Shown here: positions 9,256-23,015 of the stretch, one piece after another
Numbering within the stretch: the stretch's first letter is position 1
How the letters are laid out: each line of letters begins with the position of its first letter
From: Artemisia argyi
Taxonomy: Eukaryota; Streptophyta; Magnoliopsida; Asterales; Asteraceae
Assembly: GCA_030686995.1 (NCBI GenBank)
Contig: CM060697.1
Coordinates: 40,955,959-41,019,958 of the forward strand
DNA length: 64,000 nucleotides
Direction: 5' to 3'
The notes under the pieces: generated by a model
What the model saw: only the letters and a program-made list of their open reading frames with translations
What the model was told of the DNA's origin: nothing
Databases searched by the model: none
Position numbers and translations under genes: made by a program

Positions 9256-10165
9256 TTGTCCCTAATGCTTGCACACTTGATAAGAGCAATTGTCACTTAC
9301 ATGATGAGACCCGTTGTCCCTAAAGGCTAACTTTATGAGGGCAATATGTCTCTTACATGATAAGAGCCGTTGTCCCTAAAGACTCACTTGTTGAGATCAA
9401 TTGTACCTTACTTTATGGGAGCCGTTCTCCCTAAACGCTTGCTCACTTGATGAGAGCAATTGTCCTTTACATGATGATAGCCGTTGTCCCTAATGCTTGC
9501 ACACTTGACAAGAGCAATTGTCACTTGCATGTTGAGATCCGTTGTCCCTAAAGGCTAACTTTATGAGGGCGATTTGTCCTTTACATGATAAGAGCCGTTG
9601 TCCCTAAAGGCTCACTTGTTGATAGAAATTGTACCTCACTTTATGGGAGCTGTTGTCCCAAAATGCTGCTCACTTGATGAGAGCACTTGCCCTTTACATG
9701 ATGATAGCCGTTGTCCCTAATGCTTACACACTCGATAAGAGCAACTGTCACTTACATAATGAGATCCATTGTCCCTAAAGGCTAAGTTTATGAGGGCGAT
9801 TTGTTCTTCACAAGATAAAAGCTGTTGTCCCTAAAGGCTCACTTGTTGGGAGAAATTATACCTTACTTTATGGGAGCCGTTGTCCCTAAATGCTGCTCAC
9901 TTGATGAGAGCAATTGCCCTTTACATGATGATAGTCGTTGTCCCTAATGCTTACATACTCGATAAGAGCAACTGTCACTTACATGATGAGATCCATTGTC
10001 CCTAAAGGATAACTTTATGAGGGCAATTTGTCCCTTACATAATAAGAGTCGTTGTCCCTAAAGGCTCACTTGTTGAGAGCTATTGTACCTTAGTTTATGG
10101 GACCCGTTGTCCCTAAACGCTTTCTCACTTGATGAGAGCAATTGTCCATTACACGTTGATTGCCG

Positions 10166-10831
10166 TTGTCCCTAATGCTTGCACACTTGATAAGAGCAAT
10201 TGTCACTTACATGATGAGACCCGTTGTCCCTAAAGGCTAACTTTATGAGGGCAATATGTCCCTTACATGATAAGAGCCGTTGTCCCTAAAGACTCACTTG
10301 TTGAGAGCAATTGTACCTTACTTTATGGGAGCCGTTATCCCTAAACGCATGCTCACTTGATGATAGCAATTGCCATTTACATGATGATAGCCGTTGTCCC
10401 TAAGAGCAACTGTCACTTACATGATGAGATCCATTGTCCCCAAAGGCTAACTTTATGAGGGCAATTTGTCCCTTACATAATAAGAGCCGTTGTCCCTAAA
10501 GGCTCACTTGTTAGGAGCTATTGTACCTTAGTTTATGGGACCCGTTGTCCCTAAACGCTTTCTCACTTGATGAGAGCAATTGCCCTTTACATGATGATAG
10601 CCGTTGTCCCTAATGCTTTCACACTCGATAAGAGCAACTGTCACTTACATGATGAGATCCATTGTCCCCAAAGGCTAACTTTATGAGGGCAATTTGTCCC
10701 TTACATAATAAGAGTCGTTGTCCCTAAAGGCTCACTTGTTGAGAGCTATTGTACCTTAGTTTATGGGACCCGTTGTCCTTAAACGCTGTCTCACTTGATG
10801 AGAGCAATTGTCCATTACACGTTGATTACCG
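10166..10831 (+). repeat. 666-bp unit, copy 2
   Basis: Deletion word CCCTAAGAGC at 10398, 1,576 bp (910+666) after copy 1, with the same flanking CGCATGCTC variant. Confidence 0.92.
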
Positions 10832-11514
10832 TTGTCCCTAATGCTTGCACACTTGATAAGAGCAATTGTCACTTACATGATGAGACCCGTTGTCCCTAAA
10901 GGCTAACTTTATGAGGGCAATATGTCTCTTACATGATAAGAGCCGTTGTCCCTAAAGACTCACTTGTTGAGAGCAATTGTACCTTACTTTATGGGAGCCG
11001 TTCTCCCTAAACGCTTGCTCACTTGATGAGAGCAATTGTCCTTTACATGATGATAGCCGTTGTCCCTAATGCTTGCACACTTGACAAGAGCAATTGTCAC
11101 TTGCATGTTGAGATCCGTTGTCCCTAAAGGCTAACTTTATGAGGGCGATTTGTCCTTTACATGATAAGAGCCGTTGTCCCTAAAGGCTCACTTGTTTATA
11201 GAAATTGTACCTTACTTTATGGGAGCCGTTGTCCCTAAATGCTGCTCACTTGATGAGAGCAATTGCCCTTTACATGATGATAGTCGTTGTCCCTAATGCT
11301 TACACACTCGATAAGAGCAACTGTCACTTACATGATGAGATCCATTGTCCCTAAAGGATAACTTTATGAGGGCAATTTGTCCCTTACATAATAAGAGTCG
11401 TTGTCCCTAAAGGCTCACTTGTTGAGAGCTATTGTACCTTAGTTTATGGGACCCGTTGTCCCTAAACGCTTTCTCACTTGATGAGAGCAATTGTCCATTA
11501 CACGTTGATTGCCG
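10832..11514 (+). repeat. 683-bp unit: 910-bp unit lacking one tetramer (T2C/T3C join)
   Basis: T2 C begins GTTTATAGAAATTGTACC and continues as T3 C (TTACTTTATGGGAGCCG), so the join lies within GAAATTGTACCT at about 11201-11212. One 227-bp tetramer equivalent is removed in perfect register. Confidence 0.88.
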
Positions 11515-12880
11515 TTGTCCCTAATGCTTGCACCCTTGATAAGAGCAATTGTCACCTACATGATGAGACCCGTTGTCCCTAAAGGCTAACTTTATGAGGG
11601 CAATATGTCCCTTACATGATAAGAGCCGTTGTCCCTAAAGACTCACTTGTTGAGAGCAATTGTACCTTACTTTATGTGAGCCGTTCTCCCTAAACGCTTG
11701 CTCACTTGATGAGAGCAATTGCCCTTTACATGATGATAGCCGTTGTCCCTAATGCTTTCACACTCGATAAGAGCAACTGTCACTTACATGATGAGATCCA
11801 TTGTCCCCAAAGGCTAACTTTATGAGGGCAATTTGTCCCTTACATAATAAGAGTCGTTGTCCCTAAAGGCTCACTCGTTAGGAGCTATTGTACCTTAGTT
11901 TATGGGACCCGTTGTCCCTAAACGCTTTCTCACTTGCTGAGAGCAATTGTCCATTACACGTTGATTGTCGTTGTCCCTAATGCTTGCACACTTGATAAGA
12001 GCAATTGTCACTTACATGATGAGACCCGTTGTCCCTAAAGGCTAACTTTATGAGGGCAATATGTCTCTTACATGATAAGAGCCGTTGTCCCTAAAGACTC
12101 ACTTGTTGAGAGCAATTGTACCTTACTTTATGGGAGCCGTTCTCCCTAAACGCTTGCTCACTTGATGAGAGCAATTGTCCTTTACATGATGATAGCCGTT
12201 GTCCCTAATGCTTGCACACTTGACAAGAGCAATTGTCACTTGCATGTTGAGATCCGTTGTCCCTAAAGGCTAACTTTATGAGGGCGATTTGTCCTTTACA
12301 TGATAAGAGCCGTTGTCCCTAAAGGCTCACTTGTTGATAGAAATTGTACCTCACTTTATGGGAGCTGTTGTCCCAAAATGCTGCTCACTTGATGAGAGCA
12401 ATTGCCCTTTACATGATGATAGCCGTTGTCCCTAATGCTTACACACTCGATAAGAGCAACTGTCACTTACATAATGAGATCCATTGTCCCTAAAGGCTAA
12501 GTTTATGAGGGCGATTTGTCCTTTACAAGATAAAAGCTGTTGTCCCTAAAGGCTCACTTGTTGGGAGAAATTATACCTTACTTAATGGGAGCCGTTGTCC
12601 CTAAATGCTGCTCACTTGATGAGAGCAATTGCCCTTTACATGATGATAGTCGTTGTCCCTAATGCTTACACACTCGATAAGAGCAACTGTCACTTACATG
12701 ATGAGATCCATTGTCCCTAAAGGATAACTTTATGAGGGCAATTTGTCCCTTACATAATAAGAGTCGTTGTCCCTAAAGGCTCACTTGTTGAGAGCTATTG
12801 TACCTTAGTTTATGGGACCCGTTGTCCCTAAACGCTTTCTCACTTGATGAGAGCAATTGTCCATTACACGTTGATTGCCG

Positions 12881-13546
12881 TTGTCCCTAATGCTTGCACA
12901 CTTGATAAGAGCAATTGTCACTTACATGATGAGACCCGTTGTCCCTAAAGGCTAACTTTATGAGGGCAATATGTCCCTTACATGATAAGAGCCGTTGTCC
13001 CTAAAGACTCACTTGTTGAGAGCAATTGTACCTTACTTTATGGGAGCCGTTATCCCTAAACGCATGCTCACTTGATGATAGCAATTGCCATTTACATGAT
13101 GATAGCCGTTGTCCCTAAGAGCAACTGTCACTTACATGATGAGATCCATTGTCCCCAAAGGCTAACTTTATGAGGGCAATTTGTCCCTTACATAATAAGA
13201 GCCGTTGTCCCTAAAGGCTCACTTGTTAGGAGCTATTGTACCTTAGTTTATGGGACCCGTTGTCCCTAAACGCTTTCTCACTTGATGAGAGCAATTGCCC
13301 TTTACATGATGATAGCCGTTGTCCCTAATGCTTTCACACTCGATAAGAGCAACTGTCACTTACATGATGAGATCCATTGTCCCCAAAGGCTAACTTTATG
13401 AGGGCAATTTGTCCCTTACATAATAAGAGTCGTTGTCCCTAAAGGCTCACTTGTTGAGAGCTATTGTACCTTAGTTTATGGGACCCGTTGTCCTTAAACG
13501 CTGTCTCACTTGATGAGAGCAATTGTCCATTACACGTTGATTACCG
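12881..13546 (+). repeat. 666-bp unit, copy 3
   Basis: Deletion word at 13113, exactly 4,291 bp from copy 1. Confidence 0.92.
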
Positions 13547-14456
13547 TTGTCCCTAATGCTTGCACACTTGATAAGAGCAATTGTCACTTACATGATGAGA
13601 CCCGTTGTCCCTAAAGGCTAACTTTATGAGGGCAATATGTCTCTTACATGATAAGAGCCGTTGTCCCTAAAGACTCACTTGTTGAGATCAATTGTACCTT
13701 ACTTTATGGGAGCCGTTCTCCCTAAACGCTTGCTCACTTGATGAGAGCAATTGTCCTTTACATGATGATAGCCGTTGTCCCTAATGCTTGCACACTTGAC
13801 AAGAGCAATTGTCACTTGCATGTTGAGATCCGTTGTCCCTAAAGGCTAACTTTATGAGGGCGATTTGTCCTTTACATGATAAGAGCCGTTGTCCCTAAAG
13901 GCTCACTTGTTGATAGAAATTGTACCTCACTTTATGGGAGCTGTTGTCCCAAAATGCTGCTCACTTGATGAGAGCACTTGCCCTTTACATGATGATAGCC
14001 GTTGTCCCTAATGCTTACACACTCGATAAGAGCAACTGTCACTTACATAATGAGATCCATTGTCCCTAAAGGCTAAGTTTATGAGGGCGATTTGTTCTTC
14101 ACAAGATAAAAGCTGTTGTCCCTAAAGGCTCACTTGTTGGGAGAAATTATACCTTACTTTATGGGAGCCGTTGTCCCTAAATGCTGCTCACTTGATGAGA
14201 GCAATTGCCCTTTACATGATGATAGTCGTTGTCCCTAATGCTTACACACTCGATAAGAGCAACTGTCACTTACATGATGAGATCCATTGTCCCTAAAGGA
14301 TAACTTTATGAGGGCAATTTGTCCCTTACATAATAAGAGTCGTTGTCCCTAAAGGCTCACTTGTTGAGAGCTATTGTACCTTAGTTTATGGGACCCGTTG
14401 TCCCTAAACGCTTTCTCACTTGATGAGAGCAATTGTCCATTACACGTTGATTGCCG

Positions 14457-15122
14457 TTGTCCCTAATGCTTGCACACTTGATAAGAGCAATTGTCACTTA
14501 CATGATGAGACCCGTTGTCCCTAAAGGCTAACTTTATGAGGGCAATATGTCCCTTACATGATAAGAGCCGTTGTCCCTAAAGACTCACTTGTTGAGAGCA
14601 ATTGTACCTTACTTTATGGGAGCCGTTATCCCTAAACGCATGCTCACTTGATGATAGCAATTGCCATTTACATGATGATAGCCGTTGTCCCTAAGAGCAA
14701 CTGTCACTTACATGATGAGATCCATTGTCCCCAAAGGCTAACTTTATGAGGGCAATTTGTCCCTTACATAATAAGAGCCGTTGTCCCTAAAGGCTCACTT
14801 GTTAGGAGCTATTGTACCTTAGTTTATGGGACCCGTTGTCCCTAAACGCTTTCTCACTTGATGAGAGCAATTGCCCTTTACATGATGATAGCCGTTGTCC
14901 CTAATGCTTTCACACTCGATAAGAGCAACTGTCACTTACATGATGAGATCCATTGTCCCCAAAGGCTAACTTTATGAGGGCAATTTGTCCCTTACATAAT
15001 AAGAGTCGTTGTCCCTAAAGGCTCACTTGTTGAGAGCTATTGTACCTTAGTTTATGGGACCCGTTGTCCTTAAACGCTGTCTCACTTGATGAGAGCAATT
15101 GTCCATTACACGTTGATTACCG
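14457..15122 (+). repeat. 666-bp unit, copy 4
   Basis: Deletion word at 14689, exactly 4,291 bp from copy 2. Confidence 0.92.
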
Positions 15123-15805
15123 TTGTCCCTAATGCTTGCACACTTGATAAGAGCAATTGTCACTTACATGATGAGACCCGTTGTCCCTAAAGGCTAACTT
15201 TATGAGGGCAATATGTCTCTTACATGATAAGAGCCGTTGTCCCTAAAGACTCACTTGTTGAGAGCAATTGTACCTTACTTTATGGGAGCCGTTCTCCCTA
15301 AACGCTTGCTCACTTGATGAGAGCAATTGTCCTTTACATGATGATAGCCGTTGTCCCTAATGCTTGCACACTTGACAAGAGCAATTGTCACTTGCATGTT
15401 GAGATCCGTTGTCCCTAAAGGCTAACTTTATGAGGGCGATTTGTCCTTTACATGATAAGAGCCGTTGTCCCTAAAGGCTCACTTGTTTATAGAAATTGTA
15501 CCTTACTTTATGGGAGCCGTTGTCCCTAAATGCTGCTCACTTGATGAGAGCAATTGCCCTTTACATGATGATAGTCGTTGTCCCTAATGCTTACACACTC
15601 GATAAGAGCAACTGTCACTTACATGATGAGATCCATTGTCCCTAAAGGATAACTTTATGAGGGCAATTTGTCCCTTACATAATAAGAGTCGTTGTCCCTA
15701 AAGGCTCACTTGTTGAGAGCTATTGTACCTTAGTTTATGGGACCCGTTGTCCCTAAACGCTTTCTCACTTGATGAGAGCAATTGTCCATTACACGTTGAT
15801 TGCCG
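15123..15805 (+). repeat. 683-bp unit, duplicate of the one at 10832
   Basis: Same T2C/T3C join, at about 15492-15503, offset 4,291. It is a copy of one deletion event and not an independent one. Confidence 0.88.
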
Positions 15806-16261
15806 TAGTCCCTAATGCTTGCACCCTTGATAAGAGCAATTGTCACCTACATGATGAGACCCGTTGTCCCTAAAGGCTAACTTTATGAGGGCAATATGTC
15901 CCTTACATGATAAGAGCCGTTGTCCCTAAAGACTCACTTGTTGAGAGCAATTGTACCTTACTTTATATGAGCCGTTCTCCCTAAACGCTTGCTCACTTGA
16001 TGAGAGCAATTGCCCTTTACATGATGATAGCCGTTGTCCCTAATGCTTTCACACTCGATAAGAGCAACTGTCACTTACATGATGAGATCCATTGTCCCCA
16101 AAGGCTAACTTTATGAGGGCAATTTGTCCCTTACATAATAAGAGTCGTTGTCCCTAAAGGCTCACTCGTTAGGAGCTATTGTACCTTAGTTTATGGGACC
16201 CGTTGTCCCTAAACGCTTTCTCACTTGATGAGAGCAATTGTCCATTACACGTTGATTGTCG

Positions 16262-17057
16262 TTGTCCCTAATGCTTGCACACTTGATAAGAGCAATTGTC
16301 ACTTACATGATGAGACCCGTTGTCCCTAAAGGCTAACTTTATGAGGGCAATATGTCTCTTACATGATAAGAGCCGTTGTCCCTAAAGACTCACTTGTTGA
16401 GAGCAATTGTACCTTACTTTATGGGAGCCGTTCTCCCTAAACGCTTGCTCACTTGATGAGAGCAATTGTCCTTTACATGATGATAGCCGTTGTCCCTAAT
16501 GCTTGCACACTTGACAAGAGCAATTGTCACTTGCATGTTGAGATCCGTTGTCCCTAAAGGCTAACTTTATGAGGGCGATTTGTCCTTTACATGATAAGAG
16601 CCGTTGTCCCTAAAGGCTCACTTGTTGATAGAAATTGTACCTCACTTTATGGGAGCCGTTGTCCTAAAATGCTGCTCACTTGATGAGAGCAATTGCCCTT
16701 TACATGATGATAGCCGTTGTCCCTAATGCTTACACACTCGATAAGAGCAACTGTCACTTACATAATGAGATCCATTGTCCCTAAAGGCTAAGTTTATGAG
16801 GGCGATTTGTCCTTTACATGATAAAAGCTGTTGTCCCTAAAGGCTCACTTGTTGAGAGAAATTGTACCTTACTTTATGGGAGCCGTTGTCCCTAAATGCT
16901 GCTCACTTGATGAGAGCAATTGTCCCTTACATAATAAGTGTCGTTGTCCCTAAAGGCTCACTTGTTGAGAGCTATTGTACCTTAGTTTATGGGACCCGTT
17001 GTCCCTAAACGCTTTCTCACTTGATGAGAGCAATTGTCCATTACACGTTGATTGCCG
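16262..17057 (+). repeat. 796-bp unit: 910-bp unit lacking two monomers
   Basis: T1 and T2 are intact. In T3 D the word GAGAGCAATTG at about 16913-16923 runs directly into T4 B (TCCCTTACATAATAAG). About 114 bp (T3 D to T4 A, two monomers) are missing. T2 is of the TGTCCTAAAATG lineage, so similarity to 11971 ends inside T2. Confidence 0.85.
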
Positions 17058-17951
17058 TTGTCCCTAATGCTTGCACACTTGATAAGAGCAATTGTGACTT
17101 ACATGATGAGACCCGTTGTCCCAAAAGGCTAACTTTATGAGGGCAATATGTCCCTTACATGATAAGAGCCGTTGTCCCTAAAGACTCACTTGTTGAGAGC
17201 AATTGTACCTTACTTTATGGGAGCCGTTATCCCTAAACGCTTGCTCACTTGATGAGAGCAATTGCCCTTTACATGATGATAGCCGTTGTCCCTAATGCTT
17301 TCACACTCGATAAGAGCAACTGTCACTTACATGATGAGATCCATTGTCCCCAAAGGCTAACTTTATGAGGGCAATTTGTCCCTTACATAATAAGAGTCGT
17401 TGTCCCTAAAGGCTCACTTGTTGAGAGCTATTGTACCTTAGTTTATGGGACCCGTTGTTCCTAAACGCTTTCTCACTTGATGAGAGCAATTGTCCATTAC
17501 ACGTTGATTGACGTTGTCCCTAATGCTTGCACACTTGATAAGAGCAATTGTCACTTACATGATGAGTCCCGTTGTCCCTAAAGGCTAACTTTATGAGGGC
17601 AATATGTCCCTTACATGATAAGAGCCATTGTCCCTAAAGACTCACTTGTTGAGAGCAATTGTACCTTACTTTATGGGAGCCGTTATCCCTAAACGCATGC
17701 TCACTTGATGATAGCAATTGCCATTTACATGATGATAGCCGTTGTCCCTAAGAGCAACTGTCACTTACATGATGAGATCCATTGTCCCCAAAGGCTAACT
17801 TTATGAGGGCAATTTGTCCCTTACATAATAAGAGTCGTTGTCCCTAAAGGCTCACTTGTTAGGAGCTATTGTACCTTAGTTTATGGGACCCGTTGTCCCT
17901 AAACGCTTTCTCACTTGATGAGAGCAATTGTCCATTACACGTTGATTGCCG
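17058..17951 (+). repeat. 456-bp and 438-bp units (transition zone)
   Basis: 17058-17513 is a 456-bp unit with small private changes (CAATTGTGAC near 17088, TGTCCCAAAAGG near 17117). 17514-17951 is a 438-bp unit bearing the same 18-bp deletion and CGCATGCTC/GATGATAGC variants as the 666-bp units (CCCTAAGAGC at 17746), but without the extra T4-like tetramer. Confidence 0.88.
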
Positions 17952-20900
17952 TTGTCCCTAATGCTTGCACACTTGATAAGAGCAATTGTCACTTACATGA
18001 TGAGACCCGTTGTCCCTAAAGGCTAACTTTATGAGGGCAATATGTCTCTTACATGATAAGAGCCGTTGTCCCTAAAGACTCACTTGTTGAGAGCAATTGT
18101 ACCTTACTTTATGGGAGCCGTTCTCCCTAAACGCTTGCTCACTTGATGAGAGCAATTGTCCTTTACATGATGATAGCCGTTGTCCCTAATGCTTGCTCAC
18201 ATGACAAGAGCAATTGTCACTTGCATGTTGAGATCCGTTGTCCCTAAAGGCTAACTTTATGAGGGCGATTTGTCCTTTACAGGATAAGAGCCGTTGTCCC
18301 TAAAGACTCACTTGTTGATAGAAATTGTACCTCACTTTATGGGAGCTGTTGTCCCAAAATGCTGCTCACTTGATGAGAGCAATTGCCCTTTACATGATGA
18401 TAGCCGTTGTCCCTAATGCTTACACACTCGATAAGAGCAACTGTCACTTACATAATGAGATCCATTGTCCCTATAGGCTAAGTTTATGAGGGCGATTTGT
18501 CCTTTACAAGATAAAAGCTGTTGTCCCTAAAGGCTCACTGGTTGAGAGAAATTGTACCTTACTTTATGGGAGCCGTTGTCCCTAAATGCTGCTCACTTGA
18601 TGAGAGCAATTGCCCTTTACATGATGATAGTCGTTGTCCCTAATGCTTACACACTCGATAAGAGCAACTGTCACATACATGATGAGATCCATTGTCCCTA
18701 AAGGATAACTTTATGAGGGCAATTTGTCCCTTACATAATAAGAGTCGTTGTCCCTAAAGGCTCACTTGTTGAGAGCTATTGTACCTTAGTTTATGGGACC
18801 CGTTGTCCCTAAACGCTTTCTCACTTGATGAGAGCAATTGTCCATTACACGTTGATTGCCGTTGTCCCTAATGCTTGCACACTTGATAAGAGCAATTGTC
18901 ACTTACATGATGAGACCCGTTGTCCCTAAAGGCTAACTTTATGAGGGCAATATGTCCCTTACATGATAAGAGCCGCTGTCCCTGAAGACTCACTTGTTGA
19001 GAGCAATTGTACCTTAATTTATGGGAGCCGTTATCCCTAAACGCTTGCTCACTTGATGAGAGAAATTGCCCTTTACATGATGATAGCCGTTGTCCCTAAT
19101 GCTTTCACACTCGATAAGAGCAACTGTCACTTACATGCTGAGATCCATTGTCCCCAAAGGCTAACTTTATGAGGGCAATTTGTCCATTACATAATAAGAG
19201 TCGTTGTCCCTAAAGGCTCATTTGTTAGGAGCTATTGTACCTTAGTTTATGGGACCCGTTGTCCCTAAACGCTTTCTCACTTGATGAGAGCAATTGTCCA
19301 TTACACGTTGATTGCCGTTGTCCCTAATGCTTGCACACTTGATAAGAGCAATTGTCACTTACATGATGAGACCCGTTGTCCCTAAAGGCTAACTTTATGA
19401 GGGCAACTGTCACTTACATAATGAGATCCATTGTCCCTAAAGGCTAAGTTTATGAGGGCGATTTGTCCTTTACATGACAAAAGCTGTTGTCCCTAAAGGC
19501 TCACTTGTTGAGAGAAATTGTACCTTACTTTATGGGAGCCGTTGTCCCTAAATGCTGCTCACTTGATGAGAGCAATTGCCCTTTACATGATGATAGTCGT
19601 TGTCCCGAATGCTTACACACTCGATAAGAGCAACTGTCACTTACATGATGAGATCCATTGTCCCTAAAGGATGACTTTATGAGGGCAATTTGTCCCTTAC
19701 ATAATAAGAGTCGTTGTCCCTAAAGGCTCACTTGTTGAGAGCTATTGTACCTTAGTTTATGGGACCCGTTGTCCCTAAACGCTTTCTCACTTGATGAGAG
19801 CAATTGTCCATTACACGTTGATTGCCGTTGTCCCTAATGCTTGCACACTTGATAAGAGCAATTGTCACTTACATGATGAGACCCGTTGTCCCTAAAGGCT
19901 AACTTTATGAGGGCAATATGTCCCTTACATGATAAGAGCCGTTGTCCCTAAAGACTCACTTGTTGAGAGCAATTGTACCTTACTTTATGGGAGCCGTTAT
20001 CCCTAAACGCTTGCTCACTTGATGAGAGCAATTGCCCTTTACATGATGATAGCCGTTGTCCCTAATGCTTTCACACTCGATAAGAGCAACTGTCACTTAC
20101 ATGATGAGATCCATTGTCCCCAAAGGCTAACTTTATGAGGGCAATTTGTCCCTTACATAATAAGAGTCGTTGTCCCTAAAGGCTCACTTGTTGAGAGCTA
20201 TTGTACCTTAGTTTATGGGACCCGTTGTCCCTAAACGCTTTCTCACTTGATGAGAGCAATTGTCCATTACACGTTGATTGCCGTTGTCCCTAATGCTTGC
20301 ACACTTGATAAGAGCAATTGTCACTTACATGATGAGACCCGTTGTCCCTAAAGGCTAACTTTATGAGGGCAATATGTCCCTTACATGATAAGAGCCGTTG
20401 TCCCTAAAGACTCACTTGTTGAGAGCAATTGTACCTTACTTTATGGGAGCCGTTATCCCTAAACGCTTGCTCACTTGATGAGAGCAATTGCCCTTTACAT
20501 GATGATAGCCGTTGTCCCTAATGCTTTCACACTCGATAAGAGCAACTGTCACTTACATGATGAGATCCATTGTCCCCAAAGGCTAACTTTATGAGGGCAA
20601 TTTGTCCCTTACATAATAAGAGTCGTTGTCCCTAAAGGCTCACTTGTTGAGAGCTATTGTACCTTAGTTTATGGGACCCGTTGTCCTTAAACGCTGTCTC
20701 ACTTGATGAGAGCAATTGTCCATTACACGTTGATTGCCGTTGTCCCTAATGCTTGCACACTTGATAAGAGCAATTGTCACTTACATGATGAGACCCGTTG
20801 TCCCTAAAGGCTAACTTTATGAGGGCAATATGTCTCTTACATGATAAGAGCCGTTGTCCCTAAAGACTCACTTGTTGAGAGCAATTGTACCTTACTTTAT

Positions 20901-23015
20901 GGGAGCCGTTCTCCCTAAACGCTTGCTCACTTGATGAGAGCAATTGTCCTTTACATGATGATAGCCGTTGTCCCTAATGCTTGCACACTTGACAAGAGCA
21001 ATTGTCACTTGCATGTTGAGATCCGTTGTCCCTAAAGGCTAACTTTATGAGGGCGATTTGTCCTTTACATGATAAGAGCCGTTGTCCCTAAAGGCTCACT
21101 TGTTGATAGAAATTGTACCTCACTTTATGGGAGCTGTTGTCCCAAAATGCTGCTCACTTGATGAGAGCAATTGCCCTTTACATGATGATAGCCGTTGTCC
21201 CTAATGCTTACACACTCGATAAGAGCAACTGTCACTTACATAATGAGATCCATTGTCCCTAAAGGCTAAGTTTATGAGGGCGATTTGTTCTTTACAAGAT
21301 AAAAGCTGTTGTCCCTAAAGGCTCACTTGTTGAGAGAAATTGTACCTTACTTTATGGGAGCCGTTGTCCCTAAATGCTGCTCACTTGATGAGAGCAATTG
21401 CCCTTTACATGATGATAGTCGTTGTCCCTAATGCTTACACACTCGATAAGAGCAACTGTCACTTACATGATGAGATCCATTGTCCCTAAAGGATAACTTT
21501 ATGAGGGCAATTTGTCCCTTACATAATAAGAGTCGTTGTCCCTAAAGGCTCACTTGTTGAGAGCTATTGTACCTTAGTTTATGGGACCCGTTGTCCCTAA
21601 ACGCATTCTCACTTGATGAGAGCAATTGTCCATTACACGTTGATTGTCGTTGTCCCTAATGCTTGCACACTTGATAAGAGCAATTGTCACTTACATGATG
21701 AGACCCGTTGTCCCTAAAGGCTAACTTTATGAGGGCAATATGTCCCTTACATGATAAGAGCCGTTGTCCCTAAAGACTCACTTGTTGAGAGCAATTGTAC
21801 CTTACTTTATGGGAGCCGTTATCCCTAAACGCTTGCTCACTTGATGAGAGCAATTGCCCTTTACATGATGATAGCCGTTGTCCCTAATGCTTTCACACTC
21901 GATAAGAGCAACTGTCACTTACATGATGAGATCCATTGTCCCCAAAGGCTAACTTTATGAGGGCAATTTGTCCCTTACATAATAAGAGTCGTTGTCCCTA
22001 AAGGCTCACTTGTTAGGAGCTATTGTACCTTAGTTTATGGGACCCGTTGTCCGTAAACGCTTTCTCACTTGATGAGAGCAATTGTCCATTACACGTTAAT
22101 TGCCGTTATCCCTAATGCTTGCACACTTGATAAGAGCAATTGTCACTTACATGATGAGACCCGTTGTCCCTAAAGGCTAACTTTATGAGGGCAATATGTC
22201 TCTTACATGATAAGAGCCGTTGTCCCTAAAGACTCACTTGTTGAGAGCAATTGTACCTTACTTTATGGGAGCCGTTCTCCCTAAACGCTTGCTCACTTGA
22301 TGAGAGCAATTGTCCTTTACATGATGATAGCCGTTGTCCCTAATGCTTGCACACTTGACAAGAGCAATTGTCACTTACATGTTGAGATCCGTTGTCCCTA
22401 AAGGCTAACTTTATGAGGGCGATTTGTCCTTTACATGATAAGAGCCGTTGTCCCTAAAGGCTCACTTGTTGATAGAAATTGTACCTCACTTTATGGGAGC
22501 CGTTGTCCTAAAATGCTGCTCACTTGATGAGAGCAATTGCCCTTTACATGATGATAGCCGTTGTCCCTAATGCTTACACACTCGATAAGAGCAACTATCA
22601 CTTACATAATGAGATCCATTGTCCCTAAAGGCTAAGTTTATGAGGGCGATTTGTCCTTTACATGATAAAAGCTGTTGTCCCTAAAGGCTCACTTGTTGAG
22701 AGAAATTGTACCTTACTTTATGGGAGCCGTTGTCCCTAAATGCTGCTCACTTGATGAGAGCAATTGCCCTTTACATGATGATAGTCGTTGTCCCTAATGC
22801 TTACACACTCGATAAGAGCAACTGTCACTTACATGATGAGATCCATTGTCCTTAAAGGATAACTTTATGAGGGCAATTTGTCCCTTACATAATAAGAGTC
22901 GTTGTCCCTAAAGGCTCACTTGTTGAGAGCTATTGTACCTTAGTTTATGGGACCCGTTGTCCCTAAACGCTTTCTCACTTGATGAGAGCAATTGTCCATT
23001 ACACGTTGATTGCCG
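17952..23015 (+). repeat. 5,064-bp block
   Basis: Units 910 (17952), 456 (18862), 510 (19318), 456 (19828), 456 (20284), 910 (20740), 456 (21650), 910 (22106). Private markers are GCTTGCTCACATGACAAG at 18191, TTTACAGGATAAGAG near 18277, CCTATAGGC near 18471, CACTGGTTGAG near 18536, GCCGCTGTCCCTGAAG near 18971, the 510-bp join at 19401, CGCATTCTC near 21602, TGTCCGTAAACG near 22049 and GCCGTTATCCCTAATG near 22101. All recur in order in the next block. Confidence 0.92.
19318..19827 (+). repeat. 510-bp unit, copy 1
   Basis: T1 B (TTATGAGGGCAA) joins T3 A (CTGTCACTTACATAATGAG) with GGGCAACTGT at 19401-19410. About 400 bp (rest of T1, all of T2, start of T3) are missing relative to a 910-bp unit. 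The join sits on GGGCAA/GAGCAA similarity, between different monomer classes (B to A), so it is out of tetramer register. Confidence 0.92.

Larger units (their letters stand above)
7680..11970 (+). repeat. 4,291-bp block, copy 1
   Basis: Units 910 (7680), 666 (8590), 910 (9256), 666 (10166), 683 (10832) and 456 (11515). Private markers are TTACTTAATGGGAG near 8289, GAGCACTTGCCC at 9681, CTTGTTTATAGAAATTG near 11190 and CACCCTTGATAAG at 11531. Each recurs exactly 4,291 bp downstream in the next block. Confidence 0.92.
11971..16261 (+). repeat. 4,291-bp block, copy 2
   Basis: Units 910 (11971), 666 (12881), 910 (13547), 666 (14457), 683 (15123) and 456 (15806), the same order as copy 1. Markers are at 12580, 13972, 15481 and 15822. 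Small later changes separate the copies: TTTATGTGAG near 11672 against TTTATATGAG near 15963, CTTGCTGAG near 11933 against CTTGATGAG, and GCCGTAGTCCC near 15802 only here. The GATTGTCG boundary occurs at the start of both following units (near 11963 and 16254), so homology runs somewhat past the block ends. Confidence 0.92.
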
